Below, piece after piece: positions 21,215-29,098 of a stretch of 64,000 bases of DNA. Below the pieces are notes generated by a model. That model was not told the origin of the DNA and did no database searches. It saw only the letters and a program-made list of their open reading frames with translations. Within the stretch, counting starts at the first letter, position 1; each line of letters begins with the position of its first letter. The position numbers and the translations under genes are program-made. The DNA comes from Cohnella ginsengisoli. GTDB taxonomy: Bacteria > Bacillota > Bacilli > Paenibacillales > Paenibacillaceae. The DNA is taken from positions 731,585 to 795,584 of the forward strand of contig NZ_JAPDHZ010000006.1 of the NCBI RefSeq assembly GCF_029525555.1, in the 5' to 3' direction.

Positions 21215-21797
21215 ATAACAGCCTCGGCTCAGCCGTCTCAAGGTGCCGCCTACCCTTCCAGTGGGCAGCCCGGGGCGGCTGTTGCATTTTCGGGCGTTTG
21301 TACGGTATCCCTTTCGAACAGGCGGGGGGATGATTAGCAAGAGACAAGGGGGGCGTGATGTTAGAACGGCATCCCTCTTCATCAGGAATGATGGGATACG
21401 TAAAAGTGTGTTGATCAAGACATTTGAACGGTATCCCCTTCGAACAGGAGGCTTGGATTCCCGCAACGAACCGAAGTTCAGTCTTTAAACGGTATCCCCT
21501 TCAGTCAGATTAAAAGTTTATCATGCGGTACCGGTGACCTCCACGTTCTATCCCCTTCGTCCAGGATGCTTAAGCGATCATATAAAGAGGCAGTAGACGC
21601 GCATTGGCGCCTCCGGTCAACGCTTTACCTGCGCGAAGGGGATATCGTTAAAACGGAAAAAACAGCGCATGATGACAAGGTTGTTCCATTATTTGTAAAT
21701 CTCGAAAAGGAAGACCGGCAGGATTTAAACTTCCGTCTGTCGAATACGTATGGTCGGCATACATACCGGATTACGAAAACGAAAGGCGGGATTCGTC
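21215..21797. repeat. Array of 26-bp repeats (family A): five direct copies and one inverted
   Basis: The 583-nt gap between the M23 gene and the MinJ-like gene holds no convincing gene. Copies of a 26-bp motif with core AACGNTATCCCCTTC and end CAGG lie at 21297-21322, 21361-21386, 21423-21448, 21484-21509 and (degraded) 21543-21565, about 56-64 bp apart. A sixth copy at 21628-21653 is in the opposite orientation. The core is itself an imperfect palindrome (GAACGG/CCCTTC). The same motif brackets the transposase-like gene at 31.4 kb. A possible weak terminator (GCCGCC/GGGGCGGC) occurs at about 21246-21280. Confidence 0.88.
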
Positions 21798-23330
21798 TTG
21801 GATCTGACGATCGATTGGTTGCGGTTGGCGGGCGAGAGTATCGGCGTCCTGTTCCTATCGCCTTTTCTTTATATAGCGCTCGCGATGGTCTGGTGGCATT
21901 CGCGCCAGAGCAACGTACTGCAACGCAGATTGTTCCATGTCAGGCTGCGAGGAACGCTGCCGATGACAGCGGCTCGTATCGTCGCGGGTTTCGTCGCGGG
22001 CTTTGCATTGTCCGCGCTCGGGTTTGCCGCTGGCGCACAGTTGACGGCCTCTACGCTCGTGTGCGTCTGGGCTGCGACGTTCGTGCTCGCCTTATTCAAG
22101 CTGCGATACGTTTGTCTCGCTTACGCGGCCGGCGCGCTTACCGTTGTTCAGACAGTCCTGTCATGGACGGGCATACCCGATGGAGACGCTGCGATTAACC
22201 GGGTCTGGCAAGCGGTGAACGATATAGATGGTCCGTCACTGCTGTTCTTGGCCGGCTTGCTGCATATTGCGGAAGCGCTTCTCGTGCGGCTGCAGGGCTC
22301 GCGTTATGCTACCCCGTTGTTCCTCGAAGGCAAACGCGGCAAACCGATCGGCGCCTATTCGCTGTCCGGTCTCTGGCCCGTGCCGCTTCTATGGCTTGTG
22401 CCAGCGACTAGTAACAATGGGCTGGCGCTGACGTGGACGCCGTTGTTCGGCATGGACGGCGGTCCTGCGATGACCGTAGCCGGTTGGACGTTAGCGGCTT
22501 TCCCGGTGCTGATCGGATTTACGGACCGGACGGCGACGCGTTGGCCCGAAACCAAGGCGAAGGAAATGGCTGGCGGCCTCTTGGTTTACGGGCTGGCGAT
22601 TGCGGCGCTTGCAGCCGGCGCAGCGTTTTGGGGACCGCTTACGATCGTGGCCGGATTGGCGGCTTTCATTTTGCACGAAGGTCTGCTTTTTTTGGGGAAG
22701 ATTGCGCGAGCGGGGGGCATCACCCCGTCTACGTGCAAGACGGCAGAGGCGTCGTCATCCTCGCCGTCCTTCCCGGCACGCCGGCGTTCGAGATGGGCTT
22801 AATCGCGGGCGAAACGGTAAGCAAGGCCAACGGCGTTCGGGTACGAAGCAAGGAAGAGCTTCACGCGGCGTTGCAGCTTCAGCCGGCGTTTACGAAGCTA
22901 GAGGTGCTCAATCGCGACGGAAACGTGAAGTTTGCTCAGCGGGCAAGGTACGCCGGAGAGCACCATCAGCTTGGGCTGATTCTTGCGCCGGATGAGGATG
23001 CTGAATATGTCGCGGCACCGCGATCGTCCTCGTTGAGACAAGGATTGCGGTTAGCCGGCGCGAGACTGCGCGGAGAGGGCGCTCGCAGAAATTTCGGCGG
23101 TTCTGAAGAGGCCGCAGCATTGGAGAGCGGACCGCAGCCCGAGAAAACCGGGGGGATCGGGGAAGGGCGTGCTTGCTTTGACAGCCGGTGCGCCGGTTAC
23201 GGAGACGACAGGTGAACGTGATGAGGCAGCAGAGAAGGCCTACGAAGCTAATCTGACCGTGGCTCCAAAGACCGTGGCTCCAAAGACCGTGCCTGAAGGC
23301 CTGCCTCCGCGCAGCGGGCGGCGCAAGTAA
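21798..23330 (+). CDS. minJ: MinJ-like multi-pass membrane protein with PDZ domain (two frame breaks)
   Basis: The N-terminal two thirds contain about eight hydrophobic segments (IGVLFLSPFLYIALAMVW; ARIVAGFVAGFALSALGF; GGLLVYGLAIAALAAGAAF). A cytoplasmic PDZ domain follows (GVVILAVLPGTPAFEMGLIA, GETVSKANGVRVRSKEELHA). In Bacillus, MinJ links DivIVA to MinD and positions the division septum, and it lies near ftsEX and uvrBA as here. The start is TTG 21798 with AAAGGCGGG upstream. Frame breaks occur in the G runs 22712-22717 (one base too few) and 23150-23155 (one too many). After the second, the tail reads ERDEAAEKAYEANLTVAPKT and ends at 23330; it includes a 15-bp duplication at 23255-23284 (VAPKT twice). 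Family assignment rests on topology, PDZ and position. Confidence 0.78.
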
Positions 23331-23374
23331 AGAGCTGGCCCAGCATACGTTCAGCATTTTTTTGAAAATCAAAT

Positions 23375-23403
23375 TTGACAGTCCATCTGTTGTTCGTTAA
23401 TAT
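23375..23403 (+). promoter_or_regulatory. Sigma-A promoter of the guanidine exporter operon
   Basis: A consensus -35 TTGACA (23375-23380) and a -10 TAATAT (23398-23403) are separated by exactly 17 nt, just before the riboswitch. Confidence 0.85.
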
Positions 23404-23412
23404 GGATGGGAT

Positions 23413-23588
23413 TCGTCCTCTAGGGTTCCGGGACGGCTTCGGCCGGCTGTCTGGTCCAAGGGAGGGCGCGCGCTGCCGAATGCGGCAGGCGTCACGGAGG
23501 GACAAAAGCCCGGGAGTATCAGAATGCAAGGTCAGGCGCGACATTCGCGCCGTGCACCGTGCATGCCGATGCTTTCGGGCTTTTTTTG
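23413..23588 (+). promoter_or_regulatory. Guanidine-I (ykkC-type) riboswitch with terminator platform
   Basis: The conserved ykkC elements are present in order: CTAGGGTTCCG at about 23419, CTGGTCC around 23451, GTCACGGAGGGA around 23491, and ACAAAAGCCCGGGAG at 23502-23516. Downstream, CGGGCTTTTTTT at 23576-23587 can pair with AAAAGCCCG of the aptamer 3' strand. Aptamer folding would therefore release the transcript from termination, an ON switch. In this class guanidinium binding turns on detoxification genes, and two SMR exporter genes follow, which agrees. Confidence 0.9.
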
Positions 23589-23617
23589 CATCTTGGCACA
23601 AGGAGAGGGGATCGACG

Positions 23618-23971
23618 ATGACAAAATACTGGACGTTGCTGATCGCAGCCGGCGTGACGGAAGTGGGCTGGGTGTCGGGCTTGAAGCACGCTTCGAATTG
23701 GTGGGAATGGCTGCTTACGGCAGTCGCATTAGCTTTTTCATTTTGGAGCCTAATGGAAGTGACGCGCGTACTGCCGATCGGTACGGCCTACGCTGCATTC
23801 ACGGGGATCGGCGCCGCAGGGACGGTGATCGGGGAAGCCGTCTTTTTCGAAGGCGCACTCAATGCGGCTAAGCTAGCGCTTGTCGCGCTCATGATCGTCG
23901 GCATCGTCGGCTTAAAAGCGACCTCCGGTCCTAAGTCAAAATCGGATGTTGAGGCAGGGGGGACGAACTAA
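23618..23971 (+). CDS. SMR-family guanidinium exporter subunit (Gdx/YkkC-like)
   Basis: A 117-residue small multidrug resistance protein with four transmembrane helices. The essential membrane glutamate lies in helix 1 (AAGVTEVGWVSGLKHA), where it binds protons and cation in turn. The start is ATG 23618 with AGGAGAGGGG at 23601-23610; longer upstream starts would run into the riboswitch. The C-terminal tail is polar. It overlaps the next gene by one base (TAATG), typical of paired SMR subunits that form a heterodimer. The riboswitch strongly supports guanidinium (a proton-coupled Gdx-type function) rather than general drug export. Confidence 0.92.
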   Translation: MTKYWTLLIAAGVTEVGWVSGLKHASNWWEWLLTAVALAFSFWSLMEVTRVLPIGTAYAAFTGIGAAGTVIGEAVFFEGALNAAKLALVALMIVGIVGLKATSGPKSKSDVEAGGTN

Positions 23972-24288
23972 TGGCTTGGATATATTTAGTTTGCGCGGGC
24001 CTGTTCGAAGTAGCGGGGGCGGTCGGTTTAAATCGCTGGAGCAGCCGCAGGGACGCATGGGGACTTATTATCATCTGCGTGAGCTTCTTGTTCAGCTTCA
24101 GCCTGCTGACGGCCGCGATGCAGGATATCTCGATGGGTACGGCTTACGCGGTGTGGACGGGCATCGGATCGGTTGGCGCGACCGTGCTCGGTATGATTTT
24201 TTACGGCGAATCTCGACAGGCTTCTAGGCTGTTTTTCCTTGCGCTTGTTATTGCAGCCGCGGTGGGCTTGAAGTTAATCGGAGAATAA
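23971..24288 (+). CDS. SMR-family guanidinium exporter subunit (Gdx/YkkD-like)
   Basis: The second SMR subunit, 105 residues and four helices. The active-site glutamate is at residue 13 in CAGLFEVAGAVGLNRW, and GTAYAVWTGIGSVGATVLG marks helix 3. It has no polar tail, unlike its partner. Translation is coupled to the preceding gene through the shared A of TAATG. With its partner it probably forms the antiparallel dimer that expels guanidinium. A strong terminator follows directly. Confidence 0.92.
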   Translation: MAWIYLVCAGLFEVAGAVGLNRWSSRRDAWGLIIICVSFLFSFSLLTAAMQDISMGTAYAVWTGIGSVGATVLGMIFYGESRQASRLFFLALVIAAAVGLKLIGE

Positions 24289-24325
24289 ATACCGCCCTGC
24301 TCCCAGGCAGGGCGGTATTTATTTA
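24288..24325. terminator. Strong bidirectional terminator
   Basis: Perfect 13-bp arms AATACCGCCCTGC and GCAGGGCGGTATT surround TCCCAG, with T-rich sequence following and an A-rich run preceding. It separates the exporter operon from the convergent zinc-ribbon gene, whose stop is at 24323. Confidence 0.92.
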
Positions 24326-25441
24326 TTGGGGTGTTTGCTGGGTACTTGCATACCACAGCACGATCGCCCCGACGACTGCCAGGCACGCCAGCGCGAAAAA
24401 CGTAATTTTCCAAGCGCTGCGCGGCGCGGTGCCGGAGACGAGGCCGGTCTGGCCGTTGACCATGAATCGGTAGGGCTTGGATTTGTAGTTGTAGCTGGCG
24501 TTCCAGACCGGCAGCAAGAGATGCTTGAACGTGCGGTTGAAGTAGTCGGTATCGACGTTCAACGAGCGCACCTCGTCTCCGCCGATCTCGGCGCGAATAT
24601 CGCCGCGCAGCGCGTCGTCGATTCGCTCCCGCGCTTCCTCCCAACCCTGCGAACGGTTGACGGAATAGCGCTCGGCGATGTAGCCGCTCAAATAATCGGG
24701 CTTATAGCCGAGCAGTCCGCCAAGCTCGAAGTTGCCCAGGCGCTCCAGCAGCTTGGCGTCGTATTGGCCGGAGGCTGGGACCAACACATCGTTGAAGAAT
24801 CGGTCGTAATCTCCGCTCACCCGATGCCAGACCGTGTAGCGCTCCTGCTCGGTATAGGTCTCCGTTTTCCCGTTCACGACGCGCGTCCTGGTCACGGTCC
24901 GATAGTGATGATCGCCGCGTTCGGCGGTGTACGCGGAAGAGGTGTCCGCATCGTACGTCCAATACGGAATATAGATACCGGACAAGCGAGCGCTCGTATT
25001 TTCCCGTTTGAAGGCGCCGGGAAGAAACCAGCGTTTCTTTTTCCATGCCCGGAAGGCGGCCGTCGCGTCGTCTTTGTCGACTTGAAACGGGATGAGCGAT
25101 TCGGGCCTTATATTCGCTGCAGCGGGCTGAGGCAGCACCTTCGGCGAGCCGCAAAACGGGCACAAGGTGGCCGTCTGCAAGGCAGGTATCAGACTTTCCC
25201 CGCCGCAGGTCTCGCATTTGATCGTCTGCTGCGCTAAGCCCCAGTCCGTATCCGCTTCTTGTTGCATGCCGTCGTCAAGCGCATGCTCCTGCGGAAGCGC
25301 GGTGTCCGAGTCGATCGCTTGCAACCTGCCGCAATATTGGCACTTCAGCTGCTGGCTGTCCGCGTCGAACAGCATCGCTCCGCCGCAGCTCGCGCAGGGA
25401 AACTGTATGGCTTCCATCGCTTCGTTCGCGTCTTTCGCCAT
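24323..25441 (-). CDS. Zinc-ribbon membrane protein (YdjG-like)
   Basis: A 372-residue protein. Two zinc ribbons occupy the N-terminus (CASCGGAMLF with CQYCGRLQ; CETCGGES with CPFCGSPKV). A long soluble region follows (SGIYIPYWTYDADTSSAYTA; ERYTVWHRVSGDYDRFFNDV), and there is one C-terminal transmembrane helix (ITFFALACLAVVGAIVLWYA). It starts just after the stop of the SPFH gene, so the two form an operon. In Bacillus subtilis the similar ydjG-ydjI genes are cotranscribed with pspA and help to recruit PspA to stressed membranes. No pspA is visible here. Family resemblance is from memory, not from a search. Confidence 0.78.
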   Translation of the reverse strand: MAKDANEAMEAIQFPCASCGGAMLFDADSQQLKCQYCGRLQAIDSDTALPQEHALDDGMQQEADTDWGLAQQTIKCETCGGESLIPALQTATLCPFCGSPKVLPQPAAANIRPESLIPFQVDKDDATAAFRAWKKKRWFLPGAFKRENTSARLSGIYIPYWTYDADTSSAYTAERGDHHYRTVTRTRVVNGKTETYTEQERYTVWHRVSGDYDRFFNDVLVPASGQYDAKLLERLGNFELGGLLGYKPDYLSGYIAERYSVNRSQGWEEARERIDDALRGDIRAEIGGDEVRSLNVDTDYFNRTFKHLLLPVWNASYNYKSKPYRFMVNGQTGLVSGTAPRSAWKITFFALACLAVVGAIVLWYASTQQTPQ

Positions 25442-25446
25442 TCCGT

Positions 25447-26547
25447 TCTACACCTTCGTTCCGCAGTTGGAGCAAAACTTCGCGTTAGGCGCGAGCGGTT
25501 GCCCGCACTCCGAACAGAACTTTTCGCCGGCGCCGTGCCGCCGCCGTCCGAGGCGACGCCGCCGACTTGCGCGGCACGTTCGCTTGCGGCGGCCCCGCTG
25601 CCAGGAGCGGTAGTTCCTGCACCTGAACCTGGACCTGGACCTGCACCTGCGCCTGAGCCTCCGCCGGCATTCGCCGCGTTCTGCTGCTCGTTTTGCCGCA
25701 TCATTTGGCTCATCGCCTGGCCCATGGCCATACCTGCACCCAAGCCGATACCCGTGCCCGCCGAACCGTCGGCCGGGTTGTTCGCCGCCTCGCGTAGCGC
25801 TTCGGCCGTCTGATACTTCATGTACTGATCGAGGTTACCCGCGATATTCATCGACGACCTGCGGTCGATCGTCTTCTCGACCTCCTCGGGCAGCGAGATG
25901 TTCTCGATCGTGAGGGCGGTCAGCCAGAGGCCCATCGCCATGAAGTGCGATTGGAGCTTGTCTGCTGCGGCACGGCTCAGCTCGTCGTACGAAGCGGCCA
26001 GGTCGATGACCGGAATCTTCGACTCGCCCAGCAAATCGCTCACGCCGGAGACGATGACAGACTTGAGGTAGCCTGCCACGTTTTCCGCCGAAAAGTCCTG
26101 CTGCGTCCCGAAGATCTCCTTCAAGAACAGCGCGGGGTCGTTCACCTTGAGTGCGTAGTTTCCGAAACCCCGTAAGCGTACCATTCCGAACTCCGCGTCG
26201 CGCATGATGACTGGATTTGTCGTGCCCCACTTCAGCTGCGTGAAATTGCGCGTACTCACGAAGAACACATCGGCTTTGAAGGGCGAGTTGAAGCCGTATT
26301 TCCAAGACTTCAGCGCTGTAAGCACCGGCATGTTCTGCGTGCTCAGCGTGTAAGTGCCCGGACCGAAAACGTCGGCGATCTGGCCTTCGTTGACGAAGAC
26401 GGCAGCTTGCGATTCGCGCACGACGAGCTTCGCGCCCATCTTAATGGCGTTGTCGTAGACGGGAAAGCGGTATACCATCGAACTGGTATCGTCCAGCCAT
26501 TCGATGACCTCGATGAACTGGCCCTTGATGAAGTCGAACAATCCCAT
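25447..26547 (-). CDS. SPFH/virion-core-like protein with C-terminal zinc ribbon (YdjI-like; frame disturbed)
   Basis: The protein starts MGLFDFIKGQFIEVIEWLDD at 26547, with GGAGG upstream. The SPFH-type core includes FVNEGQIADVFGPGTYTLST, FNSPFKADVFFVSTRNFTQ and GNYALKVNDPALFLKEIFG. Residues about 300-345 are Gly/Ala/Pro-rich low complexity. The natural C-terminus is a zinc ribbon, EKFCSECGQPLAPNAKFCSN, found in another frame at about 25449-25530. The frame must therefore change somewhere in the GC-rich stretch at about 25520-25565, and the exact base is unclear. Members of this group act with YdjG-type partners at the membrane. It is the first gene of a two-gene operon. Confidence 0.8.
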
Positions 26548-26671
26548 ATTCAGCCTCCGTTCGATGTCGTTTGCTTTCATTATAAGCTTTATTTTCAGTT
26601 CGTTCGATAAAATGTTGTTATAATGAAACCAACAAGCGCGCAAGCGCAGCAGGTTGATGCGGGAGGAAGTT

Positions 26672-27260
26672 ATGTCTAAAATCGTTCAGGCGCAATTCGA
26701 TACGACGGAGAGAGACCTCGTCGCGTTGAATACGCGGCATTTTTACAGCAGTCCCGGCTTTGTTTTCTTTATGCTCGTATGCGGGGCGAATTTCATTTAC
26801 ATGGCGCTCGCGGTTATGAAGGAAGGATGGGGGGCGGCGGATCATTTTCATTTCCTCCAATGGCTGCTGCTGGCCTTCGGGCTGTTCATCCCGGCGTCCT
26901 CTTATCTTAGAGCGGTGCAAGCGATAAAAAAGGCGTTTTGTGACAGAGCAACGGCAGTACGAGTTTGACGAGTCCGGCTTCCGTTATCGCACGCCGTCCG
27001 CGCAAGGGCAGGTCGCCTGGAAGGACGTTCGGCGGTTTACGATCGGTCGCCGTATGATCGTCCTGTACGTGGGCCAGAAGGGCGTGAGCCTCATTCCCGC
27101 ACGAAGTCTATCCAGCAAAGAGGACTTGGCGCAAGTGAAAAGCTGGATCCTGCAACAGGTGAGCCCGCCAATCGTGCGCCGCGCTGCAAGAAACCGCATG
27201 CTGCTATACGTGGGCATCGCGGCCGCCATTATCGTCGCAGTCGCGCTAGCGTTTGCCTAG
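26672..27260 (+). CDS. YcxB-like membrane protein (frame broken by one extra A)
   Basis: The start is ATG 26672 with GGGAGGAAG upstream. An N-terminal part with two hydrophobic segments (FVFFMLVCGANFIYMALAV; FLQWLLLAFGLFIPASSYL) runs to about 26930. There the six-A run 26926-26931 shifts the frame. Removing one A leads into VTEQRQYEFDESGFRYRTPS, VAWKDVRRFTIGRRMIVLYV and a final membrane helix. The C-terminal part matches the YcxB-like domain found in small Firmicute membrane proteins of unknown function. The repaired protein has about 195 residues. Two separate short genes are possible but less likely, because the family normally combines both parts. Confidence 0.72.
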
Positions 27261-27292
27261 ATGGGATTCGAACGATAGCTTCGAAAAAACAG

Positions 27293-27335
27293 AAGCCTCC
27301 GCAGCATTCGCTGAAGGAGGCTTTCGCGTTTTTAA
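27293..27335. terminator. Terminator between the YcxB-like gene and motB
   Basis: Arms AAGCCTCC and GGAGGCTT enclose GCAGCATTCGCTGAA, whose AGC/GCT can extend the stem. A GTTTTTAATG tail follows on the plus strand, and A-rich sequence on the other side suits the convergent motB. Confidence 0.75.
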
Positions 27336-28151
27336 TGTTTGGCCGCTAACTGGACGGATCCTTCCGGCTGCCGCACCACGAGAATCTCTACGCGCCGGTT
27401 TTTTTGACGGTTAGCCTCGGTATCGTTCGCGGCGACGGGACGCGTATCCGCGTAGCCGGCGATTTCAAATATTTTTTCCGGCAGCTTGCGCGTATCGACG
27501 AAGTACCGGAGGACGGACAGCGCGCGGCCCGACGACAAGCCCCAGTTGTCCTGAAACGCAGATCCCGGCTGAATCGGAAGATTATCCGTATGGCCCTGGA
27601 TGGAGATCGTCGTGTCCAACTTCGTAAATAAACTCGACAGCTTGTCCAAGGCGGGCCTTGCATCCGGTTTAAGATCGGCCTTGCCGAGATCGAACAGGAA
27701 TTTGTCGGAAAGGCGAATCGAGATGCCCTGCGGCGTGTCTCCGACAAAGACTTCCTGCTGCAGCTTATTTTCCTTTACGTATGTCTCGATGACCTTTAGC
27801 AAGTCCTGCAACGCCTGTTCCCGTCTTCTGGCAATCTCCGCGTCAAGCGAGGCGTTCGCGTCCGCGGAAGGACTAGGGGACGCTGATGCGGATGGCGCGG
27901 GATCCGGGTGCTTGGACACGTCGTCGCTGCCTTGAATGCCGGTGCCCATCTCGATGATGCTGTCCGCCCGGTTGAACTCCAGCTGGAGCGACTTCGCCAG
28001 CGTATCGTATTTCTTGATATCGATCTGGCTCATCGCGTACATAATGATAAAAAAAGATCAGCAGCAAAGTAATCAGGTCCGCATATGTGATCAGCCAGCG
28101 GTCATGGTTCTCATGCGCGCTTCGGCTGCGTCTGCTCCGTTTGCGCGCCAT
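27332..28151 (-). CDS. motB: Flagellar motor stator protein MotB (frame broken by one extra base)
   Basis: The N-terminus is basic, then the stator signature HDRWLITYADLITLLLIFF holds the single transmembrane helix with the ion-conducting Asp at about residue 24. The frame breaks within the T run of the coding strand (plus-strand A run 28049-28055, seven bases); six restore MYAMSQIDIKKYDTLAKSL. A Pro/Ser/Ala/Asp-rich linker follows. The C-terminal OmpA-like peptidoglycan-binding domain shows LSDKFLFDLGKADLKPDARP, ISIQGHTDNLPI and NRRVEILVVR. It works with the upstream motA, overlapped by 41 nt, to power the flagellum. Ion choice (H or Na) is not decidable here. Confidence 0.93.
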
Positions 28152-28944
28152 CTTCGCTCTCCTCCTTTTTCCGGTCGAACGACAGCGACTCCGTATGCAT
28201 GAAGGCAGTCAGCTTCTTGCGGATGAGCGCCGGATTCTCGCCGGCTTGAATCGCGAGGATGCCTTCCAGCATCATTTCCGTGAACTGCACCGTCTCCGTC
28301 GCGCGGATGCGTATCTTGGACGCGATGGGCAGGTAGAGAATGTTCGCGGAGGCAACCCCGTAAAGCGTGGCGGTAAACGCGACCGCAATCGCAGGCCCGA
28401 GCGAGCCGGGATCCGCAAGATTGCTTAGCACGTGGATCAAGCCCATAACGGTGCCGATGATGCCCATCGTCGGCGCATACCCGCCGGCAGATTCGAATAT
28501 TTTCGCCTGATTTTCCATCCGCTGCTCGATGGCATCGATCTCGAACTCGAGGATTTGCCTGCTGAGCTCGGGATCGGTGCCGTCGACGACAATTTGCAGA
28601 CCGCTTTGGATAAAAGGGTCAGGGTGCTCCACGAGTTTGTTTTCGAGGGATAGCACGCCTTCGCGGCGAGCGATCGTGGCCAGTTCGACGAGCTCGTCGA
28701 TGCGGGAAGCCGTCTCCAGTGCGCCTGGCCTGAAGGCCGTCTTCAACGATTCTGGAATCTGGCGGAGCCGGGATGCCGGAAAGCTGATGGCGACGGCTGC
28801 GAACGTGCCTCCGAATACGATCAGCAGCGCCGTTTTCTCCACGAGCCCCTCCCAATGCCCGCCTTCCCATAAAAATCCGCCTATCAACGCGGCAAGGGCC
28901 GCCAATATGCCCCATGACGTCGTCTGATCCATGCGCTGCTTCAT
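28111..28944 (-). CDS. motA: Flagellar motor stator protein MotA
   Basis: A 277-residue MotA/ExbB family membrane protein: four hydrophobic segments, the cytoplasmic region with RIDELVELATIARREGVLSL, and the conserved AGGYAPTMGIIGTVMGLIHV and AVAFTATLYGVASANILYLP that form the channel with MotB. The start is ATG 28944 with AAAGGAGTG 9 nt upstream. The C-terminus, rich in Glu/Gln/Lys, overlaps motB by 41 nt. No other flagellar gene is in the window. Confidence 0.93.
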   Translation of the reverse strand: MKQRMDQTTSWGILAALAALIGGFLWEGGHWEGLVEKTALLIVFGGTFAAVAISFPASRLRQIPESLKTAFRPGALETASRIDELVELATIARREGVLSLENKLVEHPDPFIQSGLQIVVDGTDPELSRQILEFEIDAIEQRMENQAKIFESAGGYAPTMGIIGTVMGLIHVLSNLADPGSLGPAIAVAFTATLYGVASANILYLPIASKIRIRATETVQFTEMMLEGILAIQAGENPALIRKKLTAFMHTESLSFDRKKEESEDGAQTEQTQPKRA

Positions 28945-28958
28945 GCAGCTTCACTCCT

Positions 28959-29005
28959 TTGACTGGTTTCCGGGAACCCGATATAATGAATGAGAACACA
29001 TATTC
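28959..29005 (+). promoter_or_regulatory. uvrB promoter with SOS (LexA/DinR) box
   Basis: TTGACT (28959-28964), 17 nt, then TATAAT (28982-28987) form a near-consensus sigma-A promoter. Five nt downstream, AGAACACATATTC (28993-29005) matches the Gram-positive LexA box (GAAC-N4-GTTC) except for one base. A repressor there would block transcription start. The same block recurs before uvrA. Confidence 0.85.
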
Positions 29006-29098
29006 GGACTCGCTGGAAGGGATATCCTGTTTATCGGTCGGATGAAGCAGGGTACGATATAGGACTTTGGTCTACAAGACGCGGAGGTGGGCTTAGAC

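Noticed and set aside
21566..22198. 210-residue ORF overlapping the start of the MinJ-like gene
   Set aside because: It starts in the repeat array and runs in the wrong frame through the membrane protein; no motif or proper ribosome-binding site.
29022..29047. Possible further family A repeat in the uvrB leader (GGAAGGGATATCC)
   Set aside because: Only the centre resembles the motif; both ends fail, so it is probably chance.
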